A DNA stretch of 64,000 nucleotides from Anaerobiospirillum sp. (GCA_029258325.1 JARHZF010000097.1:1-64000); one strand, 5' to 3'. Positions 27,279-37,154 are shown, counted from the first letter of the stretch. A program made the numbers and translations. Notes: generated by a model from the sequence alone, not told the origin.

Positions 27279-27300
27279 ACTTGCTTACTTGAGTGAAACC

Positions 27301-28455
27301 TTATAATAGATCAAAACTTGCTCCAGATGTAGCATGAGTTTCAAAAATTGTGGCATCACGCATAGCTATTAATGGATATTTAGCATTAATTGCATCTTTT
27401 ACTTTTTGAACATCATTAGGTTCTAATACAGCAACAACACTTCCACCAAAACCACCGCCTGTCATACGAACAGCTGCCTTTTCACCTAAAGTATCACGTA
27501 CTATCTCAACAATAGCATTGATTTCAGGAATAGTGATTTCAAAATCATCACGCATTGAGCAGTGAGATGCATACATTAACTTAGCAAGTTCCACTAAATT
27601 ACCATCTGCAAATGCTTTAACAGCCTCAAGTACTCTATTGTCTTCTGAAATAACGTGACGTGCTCTCTTAAATGATAATTCATCCATCTTATCTTTATTA
27701 GCTTCTAATTGCTCTAAAGTAGCATCACGAAGTGCTTTAACACCTAAGATCTTAGCTGCATTTTCACATTGTTCACGTCTTTCATTGTATTCACCACCAA
27801 CTAAAGCGTGTTTTACATTTGAGTTAATGATTACAACTTCAAGATGAGATGGAACTGCAACTTGTGTTAATTCAAGACTTCTACAATCTATCTTTAAGGC
27901 ACAATTAGCTTGACCACAAGCTGAAATTGTTTGATCCATAATGCCACACTTACATCCAATAAATGCCTCTGCAGCTTGACCTATAAGAGCAATTTCTTGA
28001 AGAGGGATATTTAGATCAAATGCTTTAGATAGAAGATTACCATATGACACTTCAAGTGATGCAGATGAAGAAAGACCTGCACCTAATGGAACATCACCAC
28101 AAATTACTAAATCAAGACCTTCTACTTTATGACCTTTTTCACAAATTAATTTAGTTACACCACGTAGGTAGTTTGACCATAATTTGCTCTCATGCTTTTG
28201 TAGATCTTTTGATATTTCAAATTCATCTGTTTGACCATGAACATCTACAGCTAAAATACGCATTTTATTAGTATTATTCTTAGCTGCGGCAATAGCAGTA
28301 CCAAACTTAATAGCACAAGGCATAACAAAACCATCATTATAGTCTGTATGCTCACCAATTAGGTTTACACGACCTGGTGCATAAGATCTCATTGTAGGAT
28401 CATATTGAAAATGTTTTTTAAATTCTTCAATACATTTTGTACGAACGTCAGTCAT
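27301..28455 (-). CDS. galK: Galactokinase
   Basis: GalK phosphorylates alpha-D-galactose with ATP in the Leloir pathway. The 384-residue GHMP kinase has the galactokinase signature PGRVNLIGEHTDYNDGFVMP, the ATP loop GDVPLGAGLSSSASLE, the catalytic Asp in CGIMDQTISACG, and the third motif RMTGGGFGGSVVAV. It is the last gene of galE-galT-galK, 2 bp after galT, and ends before a strong terminator. No galM follows; galM is found 20 kb away at 48447. Confidence 0.97.
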   Translation of the reverse strand: MTDVRTKCIEEFKKHFQYDPTMRSYAPGRVNLIGEHTDYNDGFVMPCAIKFGTAIAAAKNNTNKMRILAVDVHGQTDEFEISKDLQKHESKLWSNYLRGVTKLICEKGHKVEGLDLVICGDVPLGAGLSSSASLEVSYGNLLSKAFDLNIPLQEIALIGQAAEAFIGCKCGIMDQTISACGQANCALKIDCRSLELTQVAVPSHLEVVIINSNVKHALVGGEYNERREQCENAAKILGVKALRDATLEQLEANKDKMDELSFKRARHVISEDNRVLEAVKAFADGNLVELAKLMYASHCSMRDDFEITIPEINAIVEIVRDTLGEKAAVRMTGGGFGGSVVAVLEPNDVQKVKDAINAKYPLIAMRDATIFETHATSGASFDLL

Positions 28456-28457
28456 GA

Positions 28458-29501
28458 TTAACCTCTTTTTGTGTAGTGAACTGTATCTAAAGCACGTAAT
28501 CTTTCAGCTGCTTGCTCAGGAGTTAAGTCTCTTTGTTTTTCTGATAATAATTCAAATCCTGCAACAAACTTCTTAACTGTAGCTGATCTTAATAGAGGTG
28601 GATAGTAGTGAGCGTGTAATTGCCACTCTTCGTGCTCTTCACCATCAGATGGAGCATTGTGCCAACCCATTGAATAAGGGAAAGAGCATTCAAATAGGTT
28701 ATCATAACGTGTAGTTAGCTCTTTAATTAAAGCAGCTAAATCTTCTCTTTGCTCTTCTGTAAGCTCATTAATTGAAGATACTGCAAAAGTAGGAAGTAAT
28801 AAAGTCTCAAAAGGCCAAAATGCCCAATAAGGAACTACTGCAACAAAGTATTTACTTTGACATACAACACGTTCTTTAAGCTCAATCTCTCTTTTTGCAT
28901 AATCTAAAAGAAGTCTTGATTTATGTTTTGCAAAGTATTCTTTTTGTTGTTTTAATTCTTTGCTAATTTCTTCAGGAATAAAAGAGCAAGCCCAAATTTG
29001 ACCATGAGGGTGAGGGTTTGAACAACCCATAACAGCACCTTTATTTTCAAATAATTGAACCCACTTATAGTCTTTTGATAATTCAGTTAATTGTTCTGCC
29101 CATAGGTCAACTACGCCTTTAATCTCATTTACTTCCATTACAGGAATAGTTTTTGAGTGATCTGCACTAAAGCAAATAACACGAGCTGTACCACGAGCTT
29201 CTTCAATCTTAAATAAATCATCATTTACACTCTCTGATTTTGGAGTGTCTGGCATTAAAGCTGCAAAATCATTTGTAAATACAAAATTATGTGCATAATC
29301 TGGATTTACATCACCTGATACACGTGTATTAGTTGGGCATAGATAGCAACTTGCATCATAAGTTGGTCTTTGCTCTTGTGATATCTTTTCAGTTTGACCT
29401 TGCCATGGTCTTTTTGCTCTATGTGGTGAAACTAATAACCATTCACCTGTTAGAGCATTATATCTACGATGTGGATGATCTTTAATATCAAAAGTACTCA
29501 T
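28458..29501 (-). CDS. galT: Galactose-1-phosphate uridylyltransferase
   Basis: GalT exchanges galactose-1-phosphate with UDP-glucose to give UDP-galactose and glucose-1-phosphate. The 347-residue protein is of the E. coli type (348): [25 protein letters not shown] at the N-terminus in two conserved blocks, the zinc pair in CYLCPTN, the active-site NPHPHGQIW with the His-Pro-His nucleophile, and a C-terminal [20 protein letters not shown]. It lies 5 bp after galE and 2 bp before galK. Confidence 0.97.
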   Translation of the reverse strand: MSTFDIKDHPHRRYNALTGEWLLVSPHRAKRPWQGQTEKISQEQRPTYDASCYLCPTNTRVSGDVNPDYAHNFVFTNDFAALMPDTPKSESVNDDLFKIEEARGTARVICFSADHSKTIPVMEVNEIKGVVDLWAEQLTELSKDYKWVQLFENKGAVMGCSNPHPHGQIWACSFIPEEISKELKQQKEYFAKHKSRLLLDYAKREIELKERVVCQSKYFVAVVPYWAFWPFETLLLPTFAVSSINELTEEQREDLAALIKELTTRYDNLFECSFPYSMGWHNAPSDGEEHEEWQLHAHYYPPLLRSATVKKFVAGFELLSEKQRDLTPEQAAERLRALDTVHYTKRG

Positions 29502-29506
29502 TTATA

Positions 29507-30526
29507 TTAGTCCTCATATCCATTTGGATTATTCTTTTGCCAATTGTATGAATCAGCTGTCATATCATCTAAGTTTAATTTAGCTTCCCAGCCTAATTCT
29601 TCTTTAGCTTTTTTAGGATCAGCATAACATTGAACAACATCACCTGGACGTCTTGCTGCAAATTTATGAGGTAGTTCATAACCAATAGCTTTAGAGAAAG
29701 CATTAACCATATCTAAAACACTATAACCTACACCAGTACCTAGATTATAGATATGAACACCTGCTTTATTTAAACAGTGATCTAAAGCTTTAACATGACC
29801 TAATGCTAAATCTACTACGTGAATGTAGTCACGGATACAAGTACCATCTTTAGTAGGATAGTCATTACCAAAGATTGATAATTCTTTTAGTTTACCTACA
29901 GCAACTTGTGTTAGGTATGGCATTAAATTATTTGGAATGCCTTTTGGATCTTCACCAATTAAGCCTGATTTATGAGCACCAACAGGATTAAAGTAACGAA
30001 GTAATACAATTGAAAATTCTGGATCTGCTTTTTGTAATTCTTCACCCATGTACTCAACATCAACTTTTGTTTGACCATAAGGGCAGTTTGCTCTCTTTAC
30101 AGGACTTTGCTCTGTAATAGGCACAACATCAGGTTCGCCATATACAGTAGCAGATGAAGAGAATATGAAGTTCTTACAATTATATTGTTTCATAACAGAT
30201 AACAACATACGTGAACCATTTACATTGTTATCATAGTATTCAAGAGGTTTTTGAACTGATTCACCAACAGCCTTTAAACCTGCAAAGTGTATAACACCAT
30301 CAATTTTAAAGTTATTGAAAACAGCTTCAAGTTGTTCTCTAATTCTTATATCGCCTACGACAAAGGGAATATTTTTTCCACAAATTTTATTAATTCTTGC
30401 TAAAACCGCAGGCTTTGAATTACAAAAATTGTCAAAAATAATAGGATCATAACCCGCTTTTACAAGCTCAATTACAGTGTGACTACCAATATATCCAGCA
30501 CCACCTGTTACTAAAATTGTAGACAT
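29507..30526 (-). CDS. galE: UDP-glucose 4-epimerase
   Basis: GalE interconverts UDP-galactose and UDP-glucose, so it also supplies UDP-galactose for surface polysaccharide. The 339-residue short-chain dehydrogenase has the NAD motif VTGGAGYIGSHT, catalytic Ser in FSSSATVYG, the YGQTK Tyr-Lys pair, and FAARRPGDV near the C-terminus. It is the first gene of the operon; a good ribosome site (GGAGG) precedes it. A perfect GalR-type palindrome overlaps its promoter. Confidence 0.97.
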   Translation of the reverse strand: MSTILVTGGAGYIGSHTVIELVKAGYDPIIFDNFCNSKPAVLARINKICGKNIPFVVGDIRIREQLEAVFNNFKIDGVIHFAGLKAVGESVQKPLEYYDNNVNGSRMLLSVMKQYNCKNFIFSSSATVYGEPDVVPITEQSPVKRANCPYGQTKVDVEYMGEELQKADPEFSIVLLRYFNPVGAHKSGLIGEDPKGIPNNLMPYLTQVAVGKLKELSIFGNDYPTKDGTCIRDYIHVVDLALGHVKALDHCLNKAGVHIYNLGTGVGYSVLDMVNAFSKAIGYELPHKFAARRPGDVVQCYADPKKAKEELGWEAKLNLDDMTADSYNWQKNNPNGYED

Positions 30527-30552
30527 CTTAAAAGACCTCCGATTTTTAACAC

Positions 30553-30597
30553 AATGTAAACGTTTACATTATAGTGAGAAAATAGAAAAAAAGTTAA
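30553..30597 (-). promoter_or_regulatory. galE promoter with GalR-type operator
   Basis: On the minus strand TTAACT (30597-30592) and TATAAT (30573-30568) are 18 bp apart. The perfect 18-bp palindrome AATGTAAACGTTTACATT (30553-30570) overlaps the -10 box and the start site. Its core fits the GalR consensus GTGNAANCGNTTNCAC in the AANCGNTT centre. Binding there would block transcription directly. Confidence 0.8.
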
Positions 30598-30687
30598 ATA
30601 ATTTTCTTAAAATGAGATATAGCTCTTATTAAGTTACAAAAATACTTTTTTTACGTTAAAATTATAGTATGAGATTTGAGGTTTTCT

Positions 30688-31482
30688 ATGACAAGAAAAA
30701 ATAATGATATAAATATTGTTGACTCTTTAATACAAACAATAGAGAAGTTATCTCATGAAAAGATAACTTTACAAAAAGATGAAAACTTTAATATAAAAGA
30801 GCAAAGACGTAAAGAAGCTTTGCTTGCTGCTGAAGAAATAAAAAAAGCTAATTTAGAAAGCAGAGTAAATGAAATAGAAAAAGCTCATGCAAGTGGAAAG
30901 ATTTCAAAAGAATTTACCTTTGATAAAATAAAGGTAGATATGTTTAATCAAAAAGCTATAAAAACAGCACGCTCTTTTGTAAATCATATGATAAAAAGAA
31001 AAGATTTAGGTCCATTCTTTTTTATCTTAAGAGGAAATGAGGGTACAGGAAAAACTGTTTTATCTCATGCTATTGCTAATGAATATTTAAAATATTGTAG
31101 TGGTAGTGTTGAAATTGTAACTTTTGATCAAATAAAAGATACTTGGATATATTCTTTTAATGAAAATAGAGAAGAACGTATTACAAGAAATGAAAATTGG
31201 GATAGATTTTGCACATGTGATTTACTAATAATAGATAGTATATGTGCAATTAGAGTTCCTTTAACTCTGTTTGAGCAAAGAGTATTTTCTAATATTTTAA
31301 GAGAACGCCATGAAAGAGGACTATCTTTAATGGTAACAACTCCTTTATCTTTTCAAATGCAGCTTAGAGATGCTCTTACTAATTATTGTGTTGATTTTTT
31401 TACCCAATTTAGTGCTTTTGCAGCAGAGTTAGAAGGAGGCTCAAGACGTGCTAAAATGGTAGTCAATGGATTTTTATTATAA
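30688..31482 (+). CDS. DnaC-like AAA+ ATPase (helicase-loader family)
   Basis: The 264-residue protein has an N-terminal coiled region (about 1-80) and a DnaC/IstB-type ATPase with Walker A GNEGTGKT (about residues 113-120) and Walker B DLLIIDSI. The usual acidic residue after the Walker B Asp is Ser, which would weaken hydrolysis. E. coli DnaC loads DnaB at the origin. Whether this one does is inferred only from fold likeness. ATG 30688 is chosen because TGAGG lies 6 nt upstream; the frame extends to a TTG at 30676. Its stop overlaps the ruvX start by one base, so the genes are coupled. Confidence 0.78.
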   Translation: MTRKNNDINIVDSLIQTIEKLSHEKITLQKDENFNIKEQRRKEALLAAEEIKKANLESRVNEIEKAHASGKISKEFTFDKIKVDMFNQKAIKTARSFVNHMIKRKDLGPFFFILRGNEGTGKTVLSHAIANEYLKYCSGSVEIVTFDQIKDTWIYSFNENREERITRNENWDRFCTCDLLIIDSICAIRVPLTLFEQRVFSNILRERHERGLSLMVTTPLSFQMQLRDALTNYCVDFFTQFSAFAAELEGGSRRAKMVVNGFLL

Positions 31483-31895
31483 TGGCTAATATTTTATGCT
31501 TTGATTTTGGTATAAATCATATAGGTCTTGCTGTAGGCACTAAAGAGTTACAATTATCTCGTGCTTTAAAAGCTCTTAAAGCAAAAGATGGTAAAGTAGA
31601 TTCTTTAGTTTTAGATAAATTATTTAAAGAATATAGTCCAACTCTTATTGTGGTAGGACTACCTTTAAATATGGATGGAACCTATCAAGATATAACTTTT
31701 AGAGCTAAAAAATTTGGCAATAGACTTGCAAATGATTATAAAGTGCAAGTTGAATTTGTAGATGAGAGATTGTCTACAGCTGATGCTAAAAGCTATTTAT
31801 TTGAAAATTATGGATTTAAAGGTTTAAAAGATAAAGGTCTTGTTGATAGTATGTCAGCAGTAATTATTCTTGATACCTATTTTGGACTAGTATAA
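31482..31895 (+). CDS. ruvX: RuvX/YqgF, Holliday-junction resolvase-like RNase H fold protein
   Basis: YqgF proteins act in maturation of the 16S rRNA 5' end and resemble RuvC. The 137 residues have the N-terminal catalytic CFDFGINHIGLAVG, VVGLPLNMDGT, and FVDERLSTADAKSYL with DSMSAVIILDTYF at the end, so the acidic residues are intact. In E. coli, yqgF follows yqgE; here it overlaps a DnaC-like ATPase at its start (TAATG) and yqcC at its end. Confidence 0.94.
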   Translation: MANILCFDFGINHIGLAVGTKELQLSRALKALKAKDGKVDSLVLDKLFKEYSPTLIVVGLPLNMDGTYQDITFRAKKFGNRLANDYKVQVEFVDERLSTADAKSYLFENYGFKGLKDKGLVDSMSAVIILDTYFGLV

Positions 31896-32215
31896 TGGAT
31901 AATGAAATTATTCTTTCAAGATTACAAGATATAGAGGATGCACTTAAAGAGCATAATTTATGGGGCGGGCTTGAAAATAGACCAAAAGAAGAGGCTTTTT
32001 TAAGCACAGAGCCTTTTTGTTTAGATACCATGGAATTTCATCAATGGCTTGAATACGTGCTTATTGATAAATTTAGATATTTAATTAAAAATAACTTAGA
32101 TTTACCATCTAAACTTCTATTACATACTATAGCAGAAGAGTATTATAGAGGAGAGTGGCATAAATATAGATCTCTTATGTATACTCTAAGAGAGTTTGAT
32201 AAGTGTTTTAATTAA
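31895..32215 (+). CDS. yqcC: YqcC family protein (DUF446)
   Basis: The 106-residue protein matches the DUF446 pattern seen in E. coli YqcC: an N-terminal helix ending HNLWGG, then STEPFCLDTMEFHQWLEYVLIDKF, which parallels STQPFFMDTMEPLEWLQWVLIPR. YqcC lies next to truC in enterobacteria, and its function is unknown. Here it is the third gene of an overlapping DnaC-like-ruvX-yqcC unit. No signal peptide or cofactor motif is visible. Confidence 0.88.
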   Translation: MDNEIILSRLQDIEDALKEHNLWGGLENRPKEEAFLSTEPFCLDTMEFHQWLEYVLIDKFRYLIKNNLDLPSKLLLHTIAEEYYRGEWHKYRSLMYTLREFDKCFN

Positions 32216-32305
32216 AATCACTTTCTTAATTAAAAAACTATAATTTAGTATAATTTTTGTTAAAATTATATGAAGTAGTAAAAGAGAAAAGATTAGGTTT
32301 AGCTT

Positions 32306-34498
32306 GTGTCAATATTAGATAAAGTAAAAAATAAGGTTTCAACACCTTCTTTTGTTAAAACAGTAAAGGCAAACCCACGTATGTCACGTGGTTTAGCTTT
32401 AGGATCTGTAGCTTATCAAAAAGCAAAAGTTTTAAAGATAGGTACACCTATTTTAGTTTTGGCATGTTTATCAATGGTAACATTGCCAATACCTCCTACC
32501 TTACTTGATATGTTATTTTCTTTTAACATATCACTTTCAATGGTAGTTTTATTAGTTGCAATTTATGCTAAAAAACCTCTTGATTTTGGTTCTTTTCCAT
32601 CTGTAATTCTATTAACTACTATATTAAGATTGGCACTAAACGTTGCGTCTACACGTGTTATTTTGCTTCATGGTCAAGATGGTACAGCAGCAGCTGGTAA
32701 AGTTATTGAAGCTTTTGGTAACGTTGTTATGGGTGGTAGTTATACTGTAGGTATTATAGTATTCTCCATCTTAATGATTATTAACTTCGTTGTAGTAACC
32801 AAAGGTGCTGGACGTATTTCTGAAGTTACAGCTCGTTTCACCTTAGATGCTATGCCAGGTAAACAAATGGCTATTGATGCTGACTTAAATGCAGGCTTAA
32901 TCAATCAAGATCAAGCAAAAGCAAGACGTGCTGAAGTTACACGTGAGTCAGATTTCTACGGTTCAATGGACGGTGCGTCAAAGTTCGTTAAAGGTGATGC
33001 TATTGCTGGTCTTTTAATTCTATTTATAAATATTATTGGTGGTATTATTATTGGTACTACTCAATATGATTTAAGTTTTAAAGATTCAGCTCAAATCTAT
33101 ACAATTTTAACAATTGGTGATGGTCTTGTAGCTCAAATTCCATCTTTATTACTATCAGTTGCAGCTGCTATTATTGTTACACGTCAAACTGGTACTGATA
33201 AGGATATGGGACAACAAGTTGTATCCGAACTATTCTCAGAACCAAAGAGTTTATTTATTGTTGCAGGTATTTTATTTACTATGGGTATAGTTCCTGGTAT
33301 GCCTGCATTTGCATTTATCACACTTGCAAGTATTGCAGCTCTACTTGGATTTTTTGTACAAAGAAGAAAGAATGCAAAAGCTGAAATGCCAGATGATGCT
33401 GAACTTATTCCAAATGAACCTCTACCTGAACAAAAAGAATTAACATGGGAAGATGTATCTGAAGTTGATGTTATAGGTCTTGAAGTAGGATATAGATTAA
33501 TTCCTATGGTAGATAAAACTCAAGGTGGTGAACTTCTATCTCGTGTTAAAGGTGTTAGAAAGAAATTATCGCAAGATTTAGGCTTCTTAATTCCACCTGT
33601 ACATATTAGAGATAATTTAGACTTAGGTCCAAATTATTATAGAATTATTTTAATGGGTGTTACCTTTGGTGAAGCTGAAATTCAACCAGATAGAGAACTT
33701 GCAATTAATCCAGGTCAAGTTTTTGGTGAGATTCCAGGTTTAAGAACAAAAGATCCTGCTTTTGGTCTTGATGCAACATGGATTGCAAAACAAGATAATG
33801 ATAAGGCTTTAGGTTTGGGCTATACAGTTGTTGACTGTGCTACAGTTATTGCAACTCATCTATCTCAAATACTTGCAAACAACTGTTCTTCTTTATTAGG
33901 ACAAGAAGAAGTTCAAAATATTTTAGATATTGTTGCAAAATCTCAACCTAAACTTGTAAATGGTCTTGTACCAGGTATGGTAAATTTAGGTTTACTTACT
34001 AAGATTTTACAAAATCTTTTACATGAAGGTGTTCCTGTAAGAGATATGCGTACTATTTTAGAAACTTTAGTTGAGTACGCTCCAAAATCACAAGATGCTG
34101 AGGTTTTAACAGCAGCATGTCGTATTGGTCTTCGCAGATTAATTATTCAAGATATTGTTGGTGGTGATTTAATTATTCCTGTAATTACTCTTGCTCCTGA
34201 TTTAGAAAGAGTATTGCATAAATCACTTGAGACAGGTGGTGCAGAAGGTGTTGGCATTGAACCTGGTCTTGCTGATAGATTACAAAAATCATTATATGAT
34301 GCAACAGCAAATCAAGAACTTGCAGGCGAACCTGCAATTCTATTAACATCTGGTATTTTACGTCAAACATTATCTAGATTTGTTAAAAATACAATTCCAG
34401 GTTTACGTGTATTATCTTATCAAGAGATTCCAGATGACAAGCAAATTAAGATTGTATCTGTAATAGGTAATCAAAATAATCAGGTAAATAATATTTAA
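32306..34498 (+). CDS. flhA: Flagellar export gate protein FlhA
   Basis: FlhA is the export gate of the flagellar type III secretion apparatus and docks chaperone complexes, including FliS-flagellin. The 730-residue protein has about eight membrane helices in residues 48-350 with the signature LRLALNVASTRVIL, the conserved KGAGRISEVTARFTLDAMPGKQMAIDADLNAGLI loop, and a cytoplasmic domain from about 370. It has about 40 extra N-terminal residues compared with E. coli. The start is GTG 32306, after AGG. It heads the flhA-flhF-flhG-fliA-che block; flhB is not upstream. Confidence 0.97.
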   Translation: MSILDKVKNKVSTPSFVKTVKANPRMSRGLALGSVAYQKAKVLKIGTPILVLACLSMVTLPIPPTLLDMLFSFNISLSMVVLLVAIYAKKPLDFGSFPSVILLTTILRLALNVASTRVILLHGQDGTAAAGKVIEAFGNVVMGGSYTVGIIVFSILMIINFVVVTKGAGRISEVTARFTLDAMPGKQMAIDADLNAGLINQDQAKARRAEVTRESDFYGSMDGASKFVKGDAIAGLLILFINIIGGIIIGTTQYDLSFKDSAQIYTILTIGDGLVAQIPSLLLSVAAAIIVTRQTGTDKDMGQQVVSELFSEPKSLFIVAGILFTMGIVPGMPAFAFITLASIAALLGFFVQRRKNAKAEMPDDAELIPNEPLPEQKELTWEDVSEVDVIGLEVGYRLIPMVDKTQGGELLSRVKGVRKKLSQDLGFLIPPVHIRDNLDLGPNYYRIILMGVTFGEAEIQPDRELAINPGQVFGEIPGLRTKDPAFGLDATWIAKQDNDKALGLGYTVVDCATVIATHLSQILANNCSSLLGQEEVQNILDIVAKSQPKLVNGLVPGMVNLGLLTKILQNLLHEGVPVRDMRTILETLVEYAPKSQDAEVLTAACRIGLRRLIIQDIVGGDLIIPVITLAPDLERVLHKSLETGGAEGVGIEPGLADRLQKSLYDATANQELAGEPAILLTSGILRQTLSRFVKNTIPGLRVLSYQEIPDDKQIKIVSVIGNQNNQVNNI

Positions 34499-34551
34499 TT
34501 TATTAAATTATTATTTAAAAGTTTTTTATTTATTTATATGTAAGAGACTGT

Positions 34552-36267
34552 ATGAAACTAAAGAGATTTGTTGCAAAAGACATGCGTGAAGCATTGCTTA
34601 TGATAAGGGATGAGTTAGGTCCTGATGCTATCATCATGTCGAATAAACGCATGGCAGAAGGTGTTGAAATTGTTGCAGGTGTTGATGATACTAAGACAAA
34701 TAAAGCCAAACCTGCTATAAAAGATGAGCAAGCTTTACGTTCTTTAGTTAATGACAAAGAAGGTCTTGAGAAGTTTTTAGCTATGCAAAAGCAAGCTAGA
34801 AATGCTAAAAAACAAAATCCTTTTGAAAATAATGTCAAGACTTTAGAGGATGATAGTGTAAGTATATCTTTAAAAGGTGCTCGTGCTATGGAAAGTGAAA
34901 CATATGCACCACCTCAAGCACGTGGCATAGTAAAAAAGCCAAGTACTACAAATATAGTTGCAAATGTTGAGTCAAATAAAGAGGCTCTATTTGGAACAGG
35001 TTCATCTTATGCTAGTTCTCTAACAGAGATATTAGATAGACAAGCAAGTTTACAACAATCTCAAAATTTAAATAAAGTTTCACAAGTTAATTTGAATGTA
35101 TATGAAGAAGAGGAAGAAGAGCCTCAACTTCAAATGCCAATGCATTTACATAGTCAAATTACAAAAGATAGTGGAAATGCCTCTTTAAATCAACAAAAAA
35201 TTGTTAAAAGTCAAAATAATGACGAACAAGATGAAGCCCCAAGACCATTATCTGAATCTCAAGAATTACAATCTTTATTTTCAAAAAGTAAAGTAAAGAT
35301 AGCAAAAGAAGAACATGAAAAAACTAATGGTATTGAAACTTTTGATGTAAATGATAATGCTAATAATAAAGACATACAATCATTATCAGAGGAAGTTTTA
35401 GCTATTAGAAAACTTTTACAATTTGAGCTATCAGGTCTATTTTCTGAAACTAAAGCAAGAGAAGAACCAGTTCGTGCAATGGTTGAAAAACTTTTAGTAT
35501 CAGCAGGATTTGATCAAGAAATATCATCATCTTTAGTAAAAGAAATAAGTGTAGATGCATCTTTTAACTTTGCATGGAGAGAACTATCTTCTATTTTAGA
35601 ATCACATATTAAAGTAAGTGATGATGAAATTATAAAAAAAGGTGGTATTGTTGCATTAATTGGACCTGCAGGTGTTGGTAAAACAACAACACTTGCAAAG
35701 CTTGCAGCAAGATTTGTTATGAAGTATGGACCTGAAAAGGTAGCTATAGTTTCTGCTGATCACTATAGAATTGGTGCATTTGAGCAAATTAAGACATATG
35801 GTCGTATTATGGGATGTACTGCTCTATCTGTTAAATCAATAACAGAGTTACCAGAGATTATGTATACCTTAAAAGACAAGTCTCTTGTTCTTGTTGACAC
35901 AGCAGGCGTTGGTCTTAAAGATGAACGCTTTGGCACACAACTTGCTCAACTTAAGATGCAGTCAAGTTTAAATATAAAACATTATTTAGTTTTACCAGCA
36001 ACTGCACACCGTAGAGTGCTAACACAAGCTTATAACCATTTTAAGGATATAGGTTTAAATGGCCTTGTTTTAACAAAGATAGATGAAAGTTTTGGATTAG
36101 GTGATGCTTTATCTTTATCAATTAAAGAAAATTTACCTTTATCTTATGTAACAGATGGTCAAAGAGTACCAGAGGATTTGTCAGTACCTGATGCTCATAT
36201 GTTAACTCTAAAAGCTTTATCTTGTGTTGAAGATGATGTTGCAAGAGAAGTTTTAAAAACTCAATAG
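34552..36267 (+). CDS. flhF: Flagellar SRP-type GTPase FlhF
   Basis: FlhF marks the cell pole and recruits the first flagellar components. The 571-residue protein has the B domain (MKLKRFVAKDMREALLMIRDELGPDAI in adjacent blocks), a long low-complexity acidic middle (about 90-270), an N domain, and the G domain with GPAGVGKTTTLAKLAARF, DHYRIGAFEQIKTYG, LVDTAGV and LTKIDE. In polar flagellates it works with FlhG, the next gene. A sequence identical to the sigma54 consensus lies inside the gene at 35931. Confidence 0.95.
   Translation: MKLKRFVAKDMREALLMIRDELGPDAIIMSNKRMAEGVEIVAGVDDTKTNKAKPAIKDEQALRSLVNDKEGLEKFLAMQKQARNAKKQNPFENNVKTLEDDSVSISLKGARAMESETYAPPQARGIVKKPSTTNIVANVESNKEALFGTGSSYASSLTEILDRQASLQQSQNLNKVSQVNLNVYEEEEEEPQLQMPMHLHSQITKDSGNASLNQQKIVKSQNNDEQDEAPRPLSESQELQSLFSKSKVKIAKEEHEKTNGIETFDVNDNANNKDIQSLSEEVLAIRKLLQFELSGLFSETKAREEPVRAMVEKLLVSAGFDQEISSSLVKEISVDASFNFAWRELSSILESHIKVSDDEIIKKGGIVALIGPAGVGKTTTLAKLAARFVMKYGPEKVAIVSADHYRIGAFEQIKTYGRIMGCTALSVKSITELPEIMYTLKDKSLVLVDTAGVGLKDERFGTQLAQLKMQSSLNIKHYLVLPATAHRRVLTQAYNHFKDIGLNGLVLTKIDESFGLGDALSLSIKENLPLSYVTDGQRVPEDLSVPDAHMLTLKALSCVEDDVAREVLKTQ
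35931..35946 (+). promoter_or_regulatory. Intragenic match to the sigma54 consensus within flhF
   Basis: TGGCACACAACTTGCT satisfies TGGCAC-N5-TTGCW at every defined position. It encodes part of FGTQLAQL of FlhF, so it may be fortuitous. It reads toward flhG and fliA, 339 bp upstream of flhG. Confidence 0.3.
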
Positions 36268-36284
36268 AGGTCAAGGAAGTATAA

Positions 36285-37154
36285 ATGGCTCAAAATAAAC
36301 TATACAATAAAGATGTAAAGGTCATAACAGTTACAGGTGGTAAAGGTGGTGTTGGTAAATCATCTGTATCATTAAATCTAGCTGTATCATTATGTCAAAT
36401 GGGTCGCCATGTCATGCTTTTTGATGCTGATTTGGGTCTTGCAAATATTGATGTAATGCTAGGTTTAAGAATTGAAAAGAATTTAGGGCATGTTCTACGC
36501 GGTGAGTGTGAGTTAAAAGATATTATAAAAGATGGTCCTTGTGGTCTTAGAATTGTTCCTGCAGCATCAGGTCTTAGAGAAATGGCTGAACTTTCAGTAG
36601 ATGAGCATGCAGGTTTAATTAGATCATTTTCCTCATTAGAAGAGCCTATTGATTTCTTAATTGTTGATACAGCTGCAGGCGTATCAGACATGGTTTTATC
36701 TTTTGCAAGAGCAGCTCAAGATGTAATTATGGTTGTATGTAATGAATCTACATCTGTAGCAGATGCTTATGCTCAAATGAAAATTTTATCAAAAGATTAT
36801 TCAGTAAGAAAATTTAAGATAGTAGCAAATCAAGTTCAAAGCCTTGAAGAAGGTAAGATGATGTTCCAAAAACTTGTAACTGTTACTGATAGATTTTTAG
36901 ATGTTACATTAGAACTAGTAGGTTGTATTCCAACAGATATAAATATAAAGAATGCTTTAAAACGTAGAGCTTGTGTTGTCGATTTATTCCCTCAATCTCC
37001 AGCTGCTCGTGCTTTTAGTACTTTGGCAATGAGAGCTGCTTCTTGGCCAATACCTGAAGTTGCTGGTGGTCATCTTGAATTTTTTGTTGAAAGTTTAGTT
37101 TCACGCCCTGAAAAAGAAGAGGGAAAAGAAGAAGTTGAGAACAATCAATCATAA
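36285..37154 (+). CDS. flhG: Flagellar number regulator FlhG (FleN, MinD-like ATPase)
   Basis: FlhG limits flagellar number by stimulating FlhF GTPase and, in Pseudomonas and Vibrio, by inhibiting FleQ/FlrA. The 289-residue MinD/ParA-type ATPase has the deviant Walker A GGKGGVGKSS near the N-terminus, DADLGLANIDVMLGL, and IVDTAAGVSDMVL. It lies 17 bp after flhF. A Glu/Lys-rich tail follows the domain. A large nested inverted repeat separates it from fliA. Confidence 0.95.
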   Translation: MAQNKLYNKDVKVITVTGGKGGVGKSSVSLNLAVSLCQMGRHVMLFDADLGLANIDVMLGLRIEKNLGHVLRGECELKDIIKDGPCGLRIVPAASGLREMAELSVDEHAGLIRSFSSLEEPIDFLIVDTAAGVSDMVLSFARAAQDVIMVVCNESTSVADAYAQMKILSKDYSVRKFKIVANQVQSLEEGKMMFQKLVTVTDRFLDVTLELVGCIPTDINIKNALKRRACVVDLFPQSPAARAFSTLAMRAASWPIPEVAGGHLEFFVESLVSRPEKEEGKEEVENNQS

